Origin: an uncultured Roseovarius sp.
GTDB lineage: Bacteria; Pseudomonadota; Alphaproteobacteria; Rhodobacterales; Rhodobacteraceae
Assembly: GCF_913057115.1 (NCBI RefSeq)
Contig: NZ_CAJXNN010000016.1
Coordinates: forward strand, 1-64,000
Direction: 5' to 3'
DNA: 64,000 bases
Shown: in pieces, positions 26,015-35,250 of the stretch
Numbering within the stretch: the first letter of the stretch is position 1
Layout of the letters: the number at the start of each line of letters is the position of its first letter
Made by a program: the position numbers and the translations under genes
The notes under the pieces: model-generated
The model's database searches: none
Told to the model about the DNA's origin: nothing
What the model saw: the letters and a program-made list of their open reading frames with translations, nothing else

Positions 26015-26473
26015 ATGTCTGCGAGTAGAAACCGAGTCGTGAAACTTGCTGCCGTACTGGGGTTGTCTGTGCTCACGGCATGTAGCGCGACCTATCGCAA
26101 TCATGGATATGTCCCTCCCGAGGAAGACCTCCAGCAACTGGTCGTCGGGGTCGATACGCGCGCCACGGTGGACGATGTTGTGGGGCCGCCGTCGGTTGGC
26201 GGCGTTCTGGGAGATGGCAACTACTACTACGTCCGCAAAAGGGTGCGCGAATACGGCATGTTCCGCCCCGAGGTCATTGAGCGTCAGGTCTTGGCCATCA
26301 GTTTCGATGATACAGACGCGATTGCCAATATTGAACGCTTCGGGCTTGAGGACGGTCGCATCGTGCCGCTGTCCCGCCGCGTGACCGATTCTTCGGTGGT
26401 CGATAATGGGTTCCTGCGCCAGATGCTTGGCAATATCGGCAACTTCAACCCGGCCAATGCATTGGGTGGATAA
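26015..26473 (+). CDS. bamE: Outer membrane assembly lipoprotein BamE
   Basis: A 152-residue SmpA/OmlA-family lipoprotein. The signal peptide ends at lipobox LTAC (Cys around residue 23). The mature part has QLVVGVDTRATVDDVVGPPS and YYYVRKRV, matching BamE, a small component of the beta-barrel assembly machine in the outer membrane. An AAGGGGG site precedes the ATG. It is divergent from the DUF177 gene. Confidence 0.9.
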   Translation: MSASRNRVVKLAAVLGLSVLTACSATYRNHGYVPPEEDLQQLVVGVDTRATVDDVVGPPSVGGVLGDGNYYYVRKRVREYGMFRPEVIERQVLAISFDDTDAIANIERFGLEDGRIVPLSRRVTDSSVVDNGFLRQMLGNIGNFNPANALGG

Positions 26474-26545
26474 CGTCACAGATATGTCATGGCTTGCGTG
26501 ATACGGGAGGCGGGCATACGCTTTCCCATGAGCGGGAGTATTCTG

Positions 26546-27286
26546 ATGACTGGTTTTGCCAAAGGGCGATACATCGCGCGCCATGCCGAGGGCCCTGACG
26601 ATGTCGAAGCCGCTCAGGCTTTGCGGTACAAGGCGTTTCACGGCTCTACCGAGGCAGGGCGCGACCGGGATGACTTCGACGATATTTGCACGCATATCCT
26701 CGTTGAGGAAGCCTCCAGCAAGCGGCTGGTGTGCTGTTTTCGCATCCTGCCTTTGTCCGGCGGTGGTGAAATAGGCCGCAGTTATTCCGCGCAGTTTTAT
26801 GAATTGTCGGCACTTGCGGCCTTCGAGGGGCCGATGGTCGAGATGGGCCGCTTCTGCGTTGACCCCGAGGTGCGCGACCCGGATGTCGTGCGGGTCGCAT
26901 GGGCCGCGATGACACGCTATGTCGATGACCACGGCGTCGAGATGCTTTTCGGCTGTTCGTCCTTCAAGGGAACCGATTCCGATACATACCACGACGCCTT
27001 TGCCATGCTGGCGGCAAAACACTTGGCGCCGCGCCGCTGGTGGCCAAGGGTCAAGGCGCCTTCGGTGGTCGAATTTGCCAAGAAGTTGCGCCGGCGCAGG
27101 CCGGATGCCAAGCAGGCCATGCTGCGGATGCCGCCCTTGCTCAGGACCTATCTTCTCATGGGCGGGTGGGTCAGTGATCATGCTGTGGTCGACCGTCAGA
27201 TGAACACACTTCATGTCTTCACGGGGTTGGAGATCGCCGCCATCCCTCCGGCCCGCAAAAGGCTGTTGCGCGCCGTGGCGCAATAG
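26546..27286 (+). CDS. OlsB/GlsB-like aminolipid N-acyltransferase
   Basis: A 246-residue GNAT-fold acyltransferase. It shares ALRYKAF, EMGRFC and GCSSFKGTD with the OlsB at 46228 (ALRYRVF, ELGRSC, GVASFHGTD), so the two are paralogues. OlsB acylates ornithine; in Rhodobacteraceae a second paralogue, GlsB, acylates glutamine to make glutamine lipid. Either activity is possible here and the sequence alone does not decide. The ATG at 26546 has a GGGAG site; an upstream ATG at 26528 lacks one. No partner O-acyltransferase is adjacent. The 11-bp repeat array starts nine bases after its stop. Confidence 0.82.
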   Translation: MTGFAKGRYIARHAEGPDDVEAAQALRYKAFHGSTEAGRDRDDFDDICTHILVEEASSKRLVCCFRILPLSGGGEIGRSYSAQFYELSALAAFEGPMVEMGRFCVDPEVRDPDVVRVAWAAMTRYVDDHGVEMLFGCSSFKGTDSDTYHDAFAMLAAKHLAPRRWWPRVKAPSVVEFAKKLRRRRPDAKQAMLRMPPLLRTYLLMGGWVSDHAVVDRQMNTLHVFTGLEIAAIPPARKRLLRAVAQ

Positions 27287-27295
27287 GCGCGGTGC

Positions 27296-27334
27296 ACCGA
27301 CGCGATACCGACAAAAAACCGACGTGATGCCGAC
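27296..27334 (-). repeat. 11-bp tandem array, upstream of ABC-F gene
   Basis: On the plus strand ACCGAC begins at 27296, 27307 and 27318, and GCCGAC begins at 27329: four units at an exact 11-base period, one turn of DNA. Read on the minus strand they are GTCGGC-, GTCGGT-, GTCGGT- and GTCGGT-units. The array lies between the acyltransferase stop and the ABC-F start at 27388. Together with the inverted array at 29220-29258 it brackets the ABC-F gene. The unit is unlike coding sequence. Confidence 0.75.
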
Positions 27335-27387
27335 GTGGGTTTTCGGGCCACCTTGACGCCTGCGCGGCACCGGGATAGCCCGCCTGC

Positions 27388-29211
27388 ATGGCTCGTGCTC
27401 CGCTTATGCAACTTTCCGACATATCGCTGACCTTCGGGGGCGATCCTGTGTTCCATGACCTCTCGCTAGTGATTCAGCCGGGGGACCGGGTGGCGCTTGT
27501 GGGGCGCAATGGGTCAGGTAAATCCACCTTGATGAAGGTCATGGCGGGGTTGGTGGAGGCCGACGCCGGGGGGCGCGTGGTTCCGCCGGGCACCAGCGTT
27601 GGTTACATGGAACAAGAGCCTGATATGTCGGGGTTTTCCACGCTTGGGGAATTTGCATCAAGCGCGCTTGAGGCCGGTGAAATGTATCGTGTCGAGATGG
27701 CGGCCGAAGGGTTGAAGTTCGACCCCGACCGCCCGGTGGAGACCGCTTCGGGCGGGGAGCGGCGGCGCGCAGCCTTGGCCAAGCTCATGGCCGAAGCGCC
27801 CGACCTGATGCTGTTGGACGAGCCTACGAACCACTTGGATATCGAAGCCATCGCATGGCTTGAGGCGGAGTTGAAACAGACACGCGCCGCCTTTGTCCTG
27901 ATTAGCCACGATCGCGCGTTTTTGCGTGAACTTACCCGCGCAAACCTCTGGATTGACAGGGGAAAAGTGCGAAGGCAGGAACGCGGCTTCGAAGGGTTCG
28001 AGGCCTGGCGAGACAAGGTTTGGCAGGAAGAAGACGACGCGCGTCACAAGCTGGACCGCAAGATCAAATCCGAGGCCCGCTGGGCCGTGGAAGGCATCAG
28101 CGCTCGGCGCAAGCGCAATCAGGGCCGCGTGCGTGCCCTGCAAGACCTGCGCGCCGAACGGGCGGCGCAAATCAAGCGGCAAGGCACGGCGGCCATGGCG
28201 CTCGAGTCGGGGCCGAAGTCTGGTAAGAAAGTCATAGAAGCCAAAGATATTTCAAAGGCTTATGAAGATAAGCTCATCCTTCGCGATTTCTCGATCCGCA
28301 TTCAACGCGGGGATCGTGTGGCCTTTGTCGGCCCCAATGGGGTGGGCAAAACCACGCTGCTCAAGATGTTGTTGAAAGAGGTGGAGCCTGACACGGGTAC
28401 GGTGACACATGGCACCAACCTGCTGCCAGTGGTTTTCGACCAAGCCCGTGCGCAACTGGACCCGGAAATGACCCTTTGGGATAGCCTGACGGGCGACAAG
28501 GATATGCGGGTTTCAGGGCAGGCCGATCAGGTCATGGTGCGGGGCCAGCCGCGCCATGTGGTGGGGTATCTCAAGGACTTCCTATTCGATGAGCGGCAGG
28601 CAAGAGCGCCTGTTAAGTCTTTGTCTGGCGGGGAAAAAGCGCGCTTGCTACTAGCCAAGCTGATGGCGCGGGAAAGCAATGTTCTGGTGTTGGACGAACC
28701 CACGAACGATCTGGATATCGAAACCCTGGATCTGCTTCAGGAATTGCTGGACGATTACGATGGCACGGTCCTTTTGGTCAGTCACGACCGGGATTTTCTG
28801 GACCGCGTGGCCACGACGACAATTGCCATGGAGGGCAATGGGCGAGCCACGGTCTATGCCGGGGGCTGGAGCGACTATCAGGCGCAGAAGGGTGAGGATG
28901 CCCAGCCTGAATCCGCAAAAAAAGACGCAAAAACAAAACCCAAGCAGGCTGAATCAAAGTCAGCATCGCAAGCGAAGCCCAAGCTGAGTTTCACCGAGAA
29001 GCACCGGCTTGAGGAACTGCCCAAGGAGTTGGAACGGCTGGAAGCGGAGATTACCAAGCTGGAGGAATTACTGGCCGATCCGGAGCTTTTCACTCGTGAG
29101 CCAGTGAAGTTCAAGAAGGCGACCGAGGCCCTGACAACCCGGCAAGAGGCCTTGGAACAAGCCGAGGAAGAATGGCTTGAGCTGGCCGAGAAAGCGGAAA
29201 ATGCTGGCTGA
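27388..29211 (+). CDS. uup: ABC-F family ATPase, Uup-like
   Basis: A 607-residue protein with two ABC domains and no transmembrane helix. Domain 1 has Walker A GRNGSGKST, signature SGGERRRA and DEPTNHLD. Domain 2 has GPNGVGKTT, SGGEKARL and DEPTNDLD. A C-terminal charged coiled coil (residues ~535-607) matches Uup. ABC-F proteins act on the ribosome or on DNA intermediates rather than in transport. The symbol is by architecture; another ABC-F subfamily is possible. Confidence 0.85.
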   Translation: MARAPLMQLSDISLTFGGDPVFHDLSLVIQPGDRVALVGRNGSGKSTLMKVMAGLVEADAGGRVVPPGTSVGYMEQEPDMSGFSTLGEFASSALEAGEMYRVEMAAEGLKFDPDRPVETASGGERRRAALAKLMAEAPDLMLLDEPTNHLDIEAIAWLEAELKQTRAAFVLISHDRAFLRELTRANLWIDRGKVRRQERGFEGFEAWRDKVWQEEDDARHKLDRKIKSEARWAVEGISARRKRNQGRVRALQDLRAERAAQIKRQGTAAMALESGPKSGKKVIEAKDISKAYEDKLILRDFSIRIQRGDRVAFVGPNGVGKTTLLKMLLKEVEPDTGTVTHGTNLLPVVFDQARAQLDPEMTLWDSLTGDKDMRVSGQADQVMVRGQPRHVVGYLKDFLFDERQARAPVKSLSGGEKARLLLAKLMARESNVLVLDEPTNDLDIETLDLLQELLDDYDGTVLLVSHDRDFLDRVATTTIAMEGNGRATVYAGGWSDYQAQKGEDAQPESAKKDAKTKPKQAESKSASQAKPKLSFTEKHRLEELPKELERLEAEITKLEELLADPELFTREPVKFKKATEALTTRQEALEQAEEEWLELAEKAENAG

Positions 29212-29219
29212 ATCGGGCT

Positions 29220-29258
29220 GTCGGTATAACGTCGGTATCATGTCGGTAAAACGTCGGT
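29220..29258 (+). repeat. 11-bp tandem array, upstream of ion channel gene
   Basis: GTCGGT occurs at 29220, 29231, 29242 and 29253, again at an exact 11-base period. The last unit reads GTCGGTGCA, the same as the matching end unit of the inverted array at 27296. The array fills the 53 bp between the ABC-F stop (29211) and the channel ATG (29265), leaving no room for a normal ribosome binding site. Confidence 0.75.
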
Positions 29259-29264
29259 GCAAAA

Positions 29265-30047
29265 ATGGCTGAAGACAGACCCCTCAAAGACCGGATCAGG
29301 CTGCTCTACGAGGGACGCAGCAAGCGCGCATCGCGGTTTCGCTATGCGCTTCTGATCTTCGATGCGGTGACGATCATCTTCTTTCTGGCCACCGCAGCCA
29401 TGCCCATCACGCGCGAGTTGCTGATGGCCGACGCGGTGATCGGCGGCTTGATCGCGCTGGACCTCATCCTGCGGTTATGGATTGCAGATAACAAGCTGCG
29501 CTTCCTACGGCGGTTCTACGTGATCGTGGATATTGCCGTTCTGGCTTCGCTTTTGGCGACGCCCTTCCTGGGGCAGGGGTTGGCGGTACTTCGGGTGCTC
29601 CGCTCGCTTCGACTTATTCATTCCTACCATCTGATGCGGGATTTGCGGCGGGACTCGCTTTTGTTCCGGCGGCATGAGGACACAATCGTTGCGGCGATAA
29701 ACCTGTTGGTATTCATTTTCGCCATGACGGCGATTGTCTTGGTGGTGCGTGGGCAGGAAGAGCCGGGGATCACCAATTATGTCGATGCGCTGTATTTTAC
29801 GGTTGCGACGCTGACCACGACCGGCTTTGGCGATATCACCATGACCACGCCCGCGGGACGGCTTTTGTCGGTGGGCATCATGGTGGTGGGCGTCGGCCTG
29901 TTCCTGCAATTGGTGCGGGCGATTTTCTCGCCCGCCAAGGTCAAGCACACTTGCCCGGAATGCGGGCTGACCAAGCATGATACGGATGCCATCCACTGCA
30001 AGCACTGTGGCAATGATCTGAAGATCGAGACCGAGGGCGCGACCTGA
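29265..30047 (+). CDS. Voltage-sensor-type K+ channel with C-terminal zinc ribbon
   Basis: A 260-residue inner-membrane protein. About four helices lie in residues ~28-160, with an S4-like Arg-rich segment VLRVLRSLRLIH around residues 110-120. The pore loop with filter TTGFGD is at residues 185-190, and a final helix follows. After residue 225 a zinc ribbon CPECG ... CKHCG (Cys 230, 233, 245, 248) ends the protein. The fusion is unusual and may sense zinc or redox state, or stabilise the tetramer. No Shine-Dalgarno is seen because the repeat array occupies the leader. Confidence 0.8.
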   Translation: MAEDRPLKDRIRLLYEGRSKRASRFRYALLIFDAVTIIFFLATAAMPITRELLMADAVIGGLIALDLILRLWIADNKLRFLRRFYVIVDIAVLASLLATPFLGQGLAVLRVLRSLRLIHSYHLMRDLRRDSLLFRRHEDTIVAAINLLVFIFAMTAIVLVVRGQEEPGITNYVDALYFTVATLTTTGFGDITMTTPAGRLLSVGIMVVGVGLFLQLVRAIFSPAKVKHTCPECGLTKHDTDAIHCKHCGNDLKIETEGAT

Positions 30048-30051
30048 GGCG

Positions 30052-30807
30052 TTACTGCATGCGAAGGGCGCCGTCGAGGCGGATGACCTCGCCGTTCAGG
30101 TAATCGCATTCCACGATGAACCGCGCGAGCGAGGCATATTCCGCCGGATCGCCAAGCCGCTTGGGGAAGGTCACATCCTGCGCAAGGCTGTCTTGCACCT
30201 CTTGCGGCAGCCCTTGCATCATCGGGGTGAGGAAGATGCCCGGCGCAATCGCCATCACCCGGATGCCTTCGCGCGACAGATCCCGCGCCATGGGCAGCGA
30301 GAGGCCCACGATACCCCCCTTGGAGGCAGCATATGCGGCTTGGCCCTTTTGCCCGTCGAAGGCGGCGATGGAGGCGGTGTTGATAATCACGCCACGCTGG
30401 CCGTGCTGATCGGGGTCATTCTGGGCAATCTCGGCGGCGGCAAGGCGGGCCACGTTGAACGATCCAATGAGGTTGATGTCAATCGTGCGCTGGAAGGCAG
30501 AAAGGTCATGCGGGCCGTTTTTGCCAAGGGTTTTTTCGCCCGTGGCAATCCCTGCGCAATTGATGGCGGTGGTGATCTTGCCCATTTGCGATTTGGCGGT
30601 GGCAACGGCGTGTTTGACCGAATCCTCGTTGGTCACATCGGTTTCCACGAAGGTTGCGCCGATCTCTTTGGCCGTCGCCTCGCCCCGGGCGGTGTCGCGG
30701 TCAAGGATGGTGACCTTTGCGCCTTGGTCGCGGAAGTGGCGGGCGGTGGCCTCGCCCAGACCGGAGGCACCCCCGGTGATGATCGCAGCGGTTTCGGTGA
30801 TGCGCAT
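30052..30807 (-). CDS. SDR oxidoreductase, 3-hydroxyacyl-CoA dehydrogenase-like
   Basis: A 251-residue short-chain dehydrogenase with GGASGLG (residues ~12-18), [12 protein letters not shown] (Ser) and YAASKGG (Tyr-x3-Lys). The pattern resembles the 17-beta-HSD10/type II 3-hydroxyacyl-CoA dehydrogenase group, which oxidises branched- and short-chain hydroxyacyl-CoA with NAD+. It converges on the channel gene with a four-base gap and is upstream of nothing else in its direction. The substrate is inferred from family resemblance only. Confidence 0.82.
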   Translation of the reverse strand: MRITETAAIITGGASGLGEATARHFRDQGAKVTILDRDTARGEATAKEIGATFVETDVTNEDSVKHAVATAKSQMGKITTAINCAGIATGEKTLGKNGPHDLSAFQRTIDINLIGSFNVARLAAAEIAQNDPDQHGQRGVIINTASIAAFDGQKGQAAYAASKGGIVGLSLPMARDLSREGIRVMAIAPGIFLTPMMQGLPQEVQDSLAQDVTFPKRLGDPAEYASLARFIVECDYLNGEVIRLDGALRMQ

Positions 30808-30866
30808 GGGTGACCTCCGTTTAAGAAAATGAACAAGTGTTCAGATAACGCAAGGCGCGGGCGCTG

Positions 30867-31919
30867 TCAAAGGAAACGGCGCAGCCAGCGGCGGGTGAGC
30901 GACAGCCCCAGCACGGTGATCAGGATGCGCCAGATGTGGTGCAGCGTGACGAGGGCCGGGTTGGCTTGCAGGCTAAGCGCCACAAGCGCCATTTCGGTCA
31001 CGCCACCGGGGGCGAAGGAAATGAGCATGGTATCAAAAGGTTCGCCCAATGTGAGGTAAAGCGCCTCGGCGCAGAGGGCGGCGAGGATCAGCATCCCGGT
31101 GACCGAGATGATCGACAAGCCCGCGCCGCGCAGGATGAGCGCGCGGCTAAGCCCGGTGAACCGCATGCCAAGGGCGGTGCCCACCACGACCTGCGCCACA
31201 TTGACCAGCCATTGCGGGATATCGAGCGGGTATGCCCCAGTAAGGGACAAGAGAGCGGCCACGGCCATCGGCCCGGTAAGTTGCTTTGCGGGCAGGCGCA
31301 GGAGGCGGCCGATTGCGAGGCCTGCAAGACCGGCCATGGCAATGCCGGGAAGCGCCTGCCATGGGACGACATCGCGGGCCAATGTCATGCCGCCGGCGCT
31401 GCCCACCGGTTCACCCAGCCAGAGCGAAAGGCCAAGGGGCAGGGCGGTAACCACCACGATCACCCGCAGGAATTGTTGCAAGGTCAGGCGGGCAAGGTCG
31501 GCCCCGGCCTCTTCTCCCATGGCGATGGATTCGAACAATCCGCCGGGGGTGGCGGCATAGAAGGCCGTGGCCCGGTCATAGGCCCCGAGGCGGCGAAAGA
31601 CCGTGTAGTTGAAGGCATGGGCCACCACGACGAAGAGGGTGAGCGCCGCAAGGCTGAGCATCAGGCGCGGGATTTGCGCGAAAAGCGCGGGCGTGACCTG
31701 CGCGCCGATCATCAAGCCGATCACGGCGATGAACATGAGCCTGAGCCATGGCGGGAATTGGTAGCCATCCGGCAACCGCGTGGGCAGGGCCATGGCCACG
31801 GTGCCACTGAGTAGAAGCGGCCCCATCAGGAAAGGCAGCGGCAGGCCAAGGGCCTGCGCGCCAAAGGCGGCAAGCGTGCCAAATCCGAGCAGCGCGAGGG
31901 TGGTCAGGGCGTGGGACAT
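30867..31919 (-). CDS. AbrB-family putative membrane transporter
   Basis: A 350-residue protein with about ten transmembrane helices in two similar halves. Each half carries a PGG-type motif (ATPGGLFESIAMGEEAG in the first, FAPGGVTEMALVAL in the second), typical of the AbrB duplication family, once misnamed ammonia monooxygenase. The family has no proven substrate. The start at 31919 (MSHALTTLALL) is close behind iorB (gap 41 bases), so it may be transcribed with the molybdenum hydroxylase genes. Confidence 0.8.
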   Translation of the reverse strand: MSHALTTLALLGFGTLAAFGAQALGLPLPFLMGPLLLSGTVAMALPTRLPDGYQFPPWLRLMFIAVIGLMIGAQVTPALFAQIPRLMLSLAALTLFVVVAHAFNYTVFRRLGAYDRATAFYAATPGGLFESIAMGEEAGADLARLTLQQFLRVIVVVTALPLGLSLWLGEPVGSAGGMTLARDVVPWQALPGIAMAGLAGLAIGRLLRLPAKQLTGPMAVAALLSLTGAYPLDIPQWLVNVAQVVVGTALGMRFTGLSRALILRGAGLSIISVTGMLILAALCAEALYLTLGEPFDTMLISFAPGGVTEMALVALSLQANPALVTLHHIWRILITVLGLSLTRRWLRRFL

Positions 31920-31960
31920 GGCCCCATGAAACACCCCGCGCGGGGCTTGGCAAGGCAATG

Positions 31961-34201
31961 TCAGACGAAGGTGACGTGCTTGTTGAAGGGCATTTCGCGC
32001 AGGCGTTTGCCGGTGGCGGCGAAGATCGCGTTGGCCAGTGCCGGGGCGGCGGGGGGGACCGGTGGTTCGCCCACGCCGCGGACACTTTCACCGTTTTCCA
32101 GTCCGCGCACGGTGATCTCGGGGCATTGGTATTGGCGCAGGAAAGGGTAGGTATCGAAGTTCTGTTGCTCGGTCCGGCCTTCGGCGAAGGTAATCTCGCC
32201 CATCATGGCGTGACCAAGCCCCCAGATCAGGCCGCCTTGGACTTGGTTTTCGAAGTTCACCGGGTCGAGGACGCGGCCCACTTCGGCGGCGACGAAAGCG
32301 CGGTCAAGGCGGATGCCGTCGTCGCTATTGGTCACCTCGATGACCTCGGCGCAGGGCACACCGAACGAGAGGCAATAGGCCACGCCGCGGCCTTGGTTCT
32401 CGCCCAGGGGCGCGCCCCAGTCCGACATCTCGCCCACGGCCTCCAGCACCTTGCGGGAGGGGGCGTGGTTGCAAAGCCGAAGGCGCTCTTCCAGTGGGTC
32501 GGCACCTGCGGCGTGGATCAGTTCATCAAGGAAACTGTCGTGGAAGAAACCGTTGGAGGAGGCCCCGACGGAGCGCCAGGAGCTTACGGGCGCCAATCCC
32601 TCGACGCGGTAGCCGGTAACGCGGTAGTTGGGGATGGCGAAGGGTTGATCCCAAGCGCCAGCGATAATTTGCAAATCCGGGCCAGCGGCGGGCAGGCCTT
32701 GGCGGCCCATTTGCGAGGCTATGACCGAAGGCATGGCGATGCCAAGGTCGCAGGCGGTGACTTGGCCGTTGGCGACCGCACCGCGCCCACGGGCCATGGC
32801 GATTTGCCGGGGAAAGTCGTGCGAGATGTCTTCTTCGCGGCTGTAGGTGAGTTTGACGGGGCGGCCTTTGGCCTGCATCGCCAGTTCGGTGGCTTGGCGG
32901 ACGACCATGTCTTCGAGCCGGTGGCCAAAGCTGCCGCCCATCATAAGCACATGCACATGGACGTTTTCAGCCTCAAGCCCTGTGATTTCAGCGACGTTAT
33001 CCTGCACGAAACGGGGGATTTGCGTGCCGGTCCAGACGTCTACGCGGGTATCGGTGACGCGGACGGTGGCGTTGATGGGTTCCAATGGCGCATGGGCGAG
33101 GTAGGGGGCGCGGTAGTCGGCCTCGATCACCTTGGCGCTTTCGAGAACGGTGTCTACATCGCCCTCGTCCTTGTATTGGCTGTCTTGGGCATCGGGGGTG
33201 AAGCTGTTTTCAAGCCTTGCCCAATGATCTTCTTGGTTGGCGGGGTAAGGCGCGGGGCCCCAGTCCACCTTGACGGCCTGCACGGCCTGAAAGGCGCGCC
33301 ACGTGTTGTCAGCCAGAACGCCGACGCCGCCGGTGATGGGAACGATTTTCTCGACGCCGCGCATGGTTTCGGCTTGGGCGGCATCAAAGCTATGCATTTC
33401 GCCGCCGATGGCGGGGTTGGTGCGGACGGCGGCGTGAATGAGGCCCTCCATCTCCACATCAATGCCGTAGTCCTGCGTGCCGGTGGATTTGGCCAGAATA
33501 TCCAAGCGCTGCATGGGCTGGCCCAACTGACGCCACTGGCTTGGATGGCGCAGTGGGATACCCTCCACAGGCTCGATTTGCGCGGCTTTGCCGGCGAGCT
33601 CGGTATAGGGCATCAGGGTGTCGTCGGGCAGGATGACCGCGCCGCCACTGGTCATAAGCTCGTTGCGGGGTATTCCTGATTCGTGCGAGGCGGCCTCTTT
33701 CAGGGTTTCGCGGGCCATGGCTCCGGCACGGCGAAGTTTCTCGTAAGAATCCGGCACGGTGGTTGAGCCACCGGTGATTTGCACCCCAAGGAATTTCATC
33801 GGCGCGTCCAAAACGGCGCGGGTGGTTTCGGCCATGAACCCGGTATCGGTGGCCGGGAAGGGGGCCGCATCGGCTGAGAGCGCGGTGTTGTAATAGGCCG
33901 GGCTGGGCGGGCCTGGGTCGATTGAGACATCGGCCAGATCCACATCCAGTTCCTCGGCCAGAAGCGCGGCTTGTACGTGATAGGCCCCTTGGCCCAAATC
34001 GGCGCGCGGGGTGATCAGGGTGATCCCCTCGGGGCGGATCAGCACATAAGGTGTCAGGGCTGCTTCGCCGTCTTGCAGGTCGTCCAGCAGCGGATTGGCA
34101 TGCGGGCGCTTGTAGGCCACGACGCCGAAGGCCACCCCGCCGGCAATGGCGGCCGATCCGATGAGGAAGGTACGACGGGCGATTTTTCCAGCGCGGCTCA
34201 T
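31961..34201 (-). CDS. iorB: Molybdopterin-binding aldehyde/isoquinoline oxidoreductase, large subunit
   Basis: A 746-residue subunit of the xanthine dehydrogenase family, with the isoquinoline 1-oxidoreductase (IorB) domain arrangement. A twin-arginine signal, RRTFLIGS, at residues ~9-16 is followed by a hydrophobic stretch, so the enzyme is exported folded by the Tat system (tatABC at 55.7 kb). MoCo-binding segments such as GGSFGHR and RSVGASSNGFFHDSFLDE are visible. It hydroxylates a nitrogen heterocycle or aldehyde with water; the substrate is unknown. iorA starts four bases upstream of it. Confidence 0.88.
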   Translation of the reverse strand: MSRAGKIARRTFLIGSAAIAGGVAFGVVAYKRPHANPLLDDLQDGEAALTPYVLIRPEGITLITPRADLGQGAYHVQAALLAEELDVDLADVSIDPGPPSPAYYNTALSADAAPFPATDTGFMAETTRAVLDAPMKFLGVQITGGSTTVPDSYEKLRRAGAMARETLKEAASHESGIPRNELMTSGGAVILPDDTLMPYTELAGKAAQIEPVEGIPLRHPSQWRQLGQPMQRLDILAKSTGTQDYGIDVEMEGLIHAAVRTNPAIGGEMHSFDAAQAETMRGVEKIVPITGGVGVLADNTWRAFQAVQAVKVDWGPAPYPANQEDHWARLENSFTPDAQDSQYKDEGDVDTVLESAKVIEADYRAPYLAHAPLEPINATVRVTDTRVDVWTGTQIPRFVQDNVAEITGLEAENVHVHVLMMGGSFGHRLEDMVVRQATELAMQAKGRPVKLTYSREEDISHDFPRQIAMARGRGAVANGQVTACDLGIAMPSVIASQMGRQGLPAAGPDLQIIAGAWDQPFAIPNYRVTGYRVEGLAPVSSWRSVGASSNGFFHDSFLDELIHAAGADPLEERLRLCNHAPSRKVLEAVGEMSDWGAPLGENQGRGVAYCLSFGVPCAEVIEVTNSDDGIRLDRAFVAAEVGRVLDPVNFENQVQGGLIWGLGHAMMGEITFAEGRTEQQNFDTYPFLRQYQCPEITVRGLENGESVRGVGEPPVPPAAPALANAIFAATGKRLREMPFNKHVTFV

Positions 34202-34204
34202 CCC

Positions 34205-34663
34205 TTAGCCCTCCTGCAATGTTTGGGCGGCGGTTTTGACGGCGGCGCGAATGCGCGGGTAGGTGCCGCAGCGGCAGAGGTTGCCACTGAGCGCATCGTC
34301 GATATCAGTATCAGTGGGGTTTGGCACCTCGGCCAGAAGGGCGGCAGCAGCGGTGATCTGCCCCGATTGGCAATAACCGCATTGTGCCACTTGATGCTCG
34401 ACCCAAGCGGCCTGGACCGCGTGCAGGGCCTTTGGCGTGCCAAGCCCGTGGATGGTGGTGACCTCGCCCCAGACATCGCCGGCCATCACCTGACAGGAGC
34501 GGACGGCTTGCCCGTCAATTTGAACGGTACAGGCCCCGCATTGCGCAATGCCACAGCCGTATTTCACGCCTTTCAGGTCAAGCTCGTCACGCAAGACCCA
34601 CAAAAGGGGCATCTCGGGTTCAATGTCTAACTCGTGGGTCGTTCCATCAATAGTGAGTTGCAT
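34205..34663 (-). CDS. iorA: [2Fe-2S] subunit of molybdenum hydroxylase
   Basis: A 152-residue protein with two [2Fe-2S] clusters: [11 protein letters not shown] (plant-ferredoxin type, residues ~38-48) and the C-terminal CGYCQSGQI plus CRCGTYPRI. It transfers electrons from the molybdenum subunit to an external acceptor, probably a cytochrome. It lies directly before iorB, as in other IorAB-type pairs. It has no signal peptide and would travel with the Tat-exported large subunit. Confidence 0.92.
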   Translation of the reverse strand: MQLTIDGTTHELDIEPEMPLLWVLRDELDLKGVKYGCGIAQCGACTVQIDGQAVRSCQVMAGDVWGEVTTIHGLGTPKALHAVQAAWVEHQVAQCGYCQSGQITAAAALLAEVPNPTDTDIDDALSGNLCRCGTYPRIRAAVKTAAQTLQEG

Positions 34664-34807
34664 GGCGAGTGTCCTATTGGTGCCTTTTCGCCTACAAGTA
34701 AACCGACAAGTTCAGATGTCTAGGGGGGCGACCGTTTACCATACGTCATTTTGGGGGTGTCGCCACATTTTTGGCCCTGCGCCGGGACGGGCGCATTGGC
34801 CTTTGCG

Positions 34808-35236
34808 TTACTCTTCCGGGGTCAGGCCGACGGATTCGATTCCCGCCACGGCGGCGATCACATCGTTGTCGGAGGTGTCGCCGGTCACACCCACGGCACC
34901 GACGATGTTGCCGCGCTTGTCACGTACCAGAACGCCGCCCGGCACGGGTACGACCTGCCCACCGTAAACGCCGTTCACTGCGGCCATGAAATAGGCTTGC
35001 TGTTCGGCGCGGGCCATTTGCGCCCGGCCCGCCATGCCCAGCATGATCGCGCCATAGGCCTTGCCATGGGCGATGCCGAAGCGACCGGGGGCGGCACCAT
35101 CTTCGCGCTCGAAGGCTTTGACGTGGCCGCCGGTGTCCAGCACGACGACGGAAAGCGGTTTGAAGCCTTCCTCGCGGCCCTTGGCCAAGGCCTTGCGGAT
35201 GATCGAGCGGGCGCGGTTGAGCGAAAGTTCTGCCAT
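34808..35236 (-). CDS. glcG: GlcG/HbpS-family protein
   Basis: A 142-residue protein of the GlcG/HbpS family (LSVVVLDTGGHVKAFEREDGA, GGVLVRDKRGNIVGAVGVTGDTSDND). It starts 14 bases after the malate synthase gene, matching the glcG-glcB neighbourhood of the E. coli glycolate operon. HbpS homologues bind haem; GlcG has no proven activity. The symbol rests on this neighbourhood and on family resemblance. Confidence 0.82.
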   Translation of the reverse strand: MAELSLNRARSIIRKALAKGREEGFKPLSVVVLDTGGHVKAFEREDGAAPGRFGIAHGKAYGAIMLGMAGRAQMARAEQQAYFMAAVNGVYGGQVVPVPGGVLVRDKRGNIVGAVGVTGDTSDNDVIAAVAGIESVGLTPEE

Positions 35237-35250
35237 AGTGGCCTCCTGTC

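Noticed and set aside
31958..33679. 573-aa plus-strand open frame
   Set aside because: It lies wholly opposite iorB, which has clear molybdenum hydroxylase motifs and a Tat signal.
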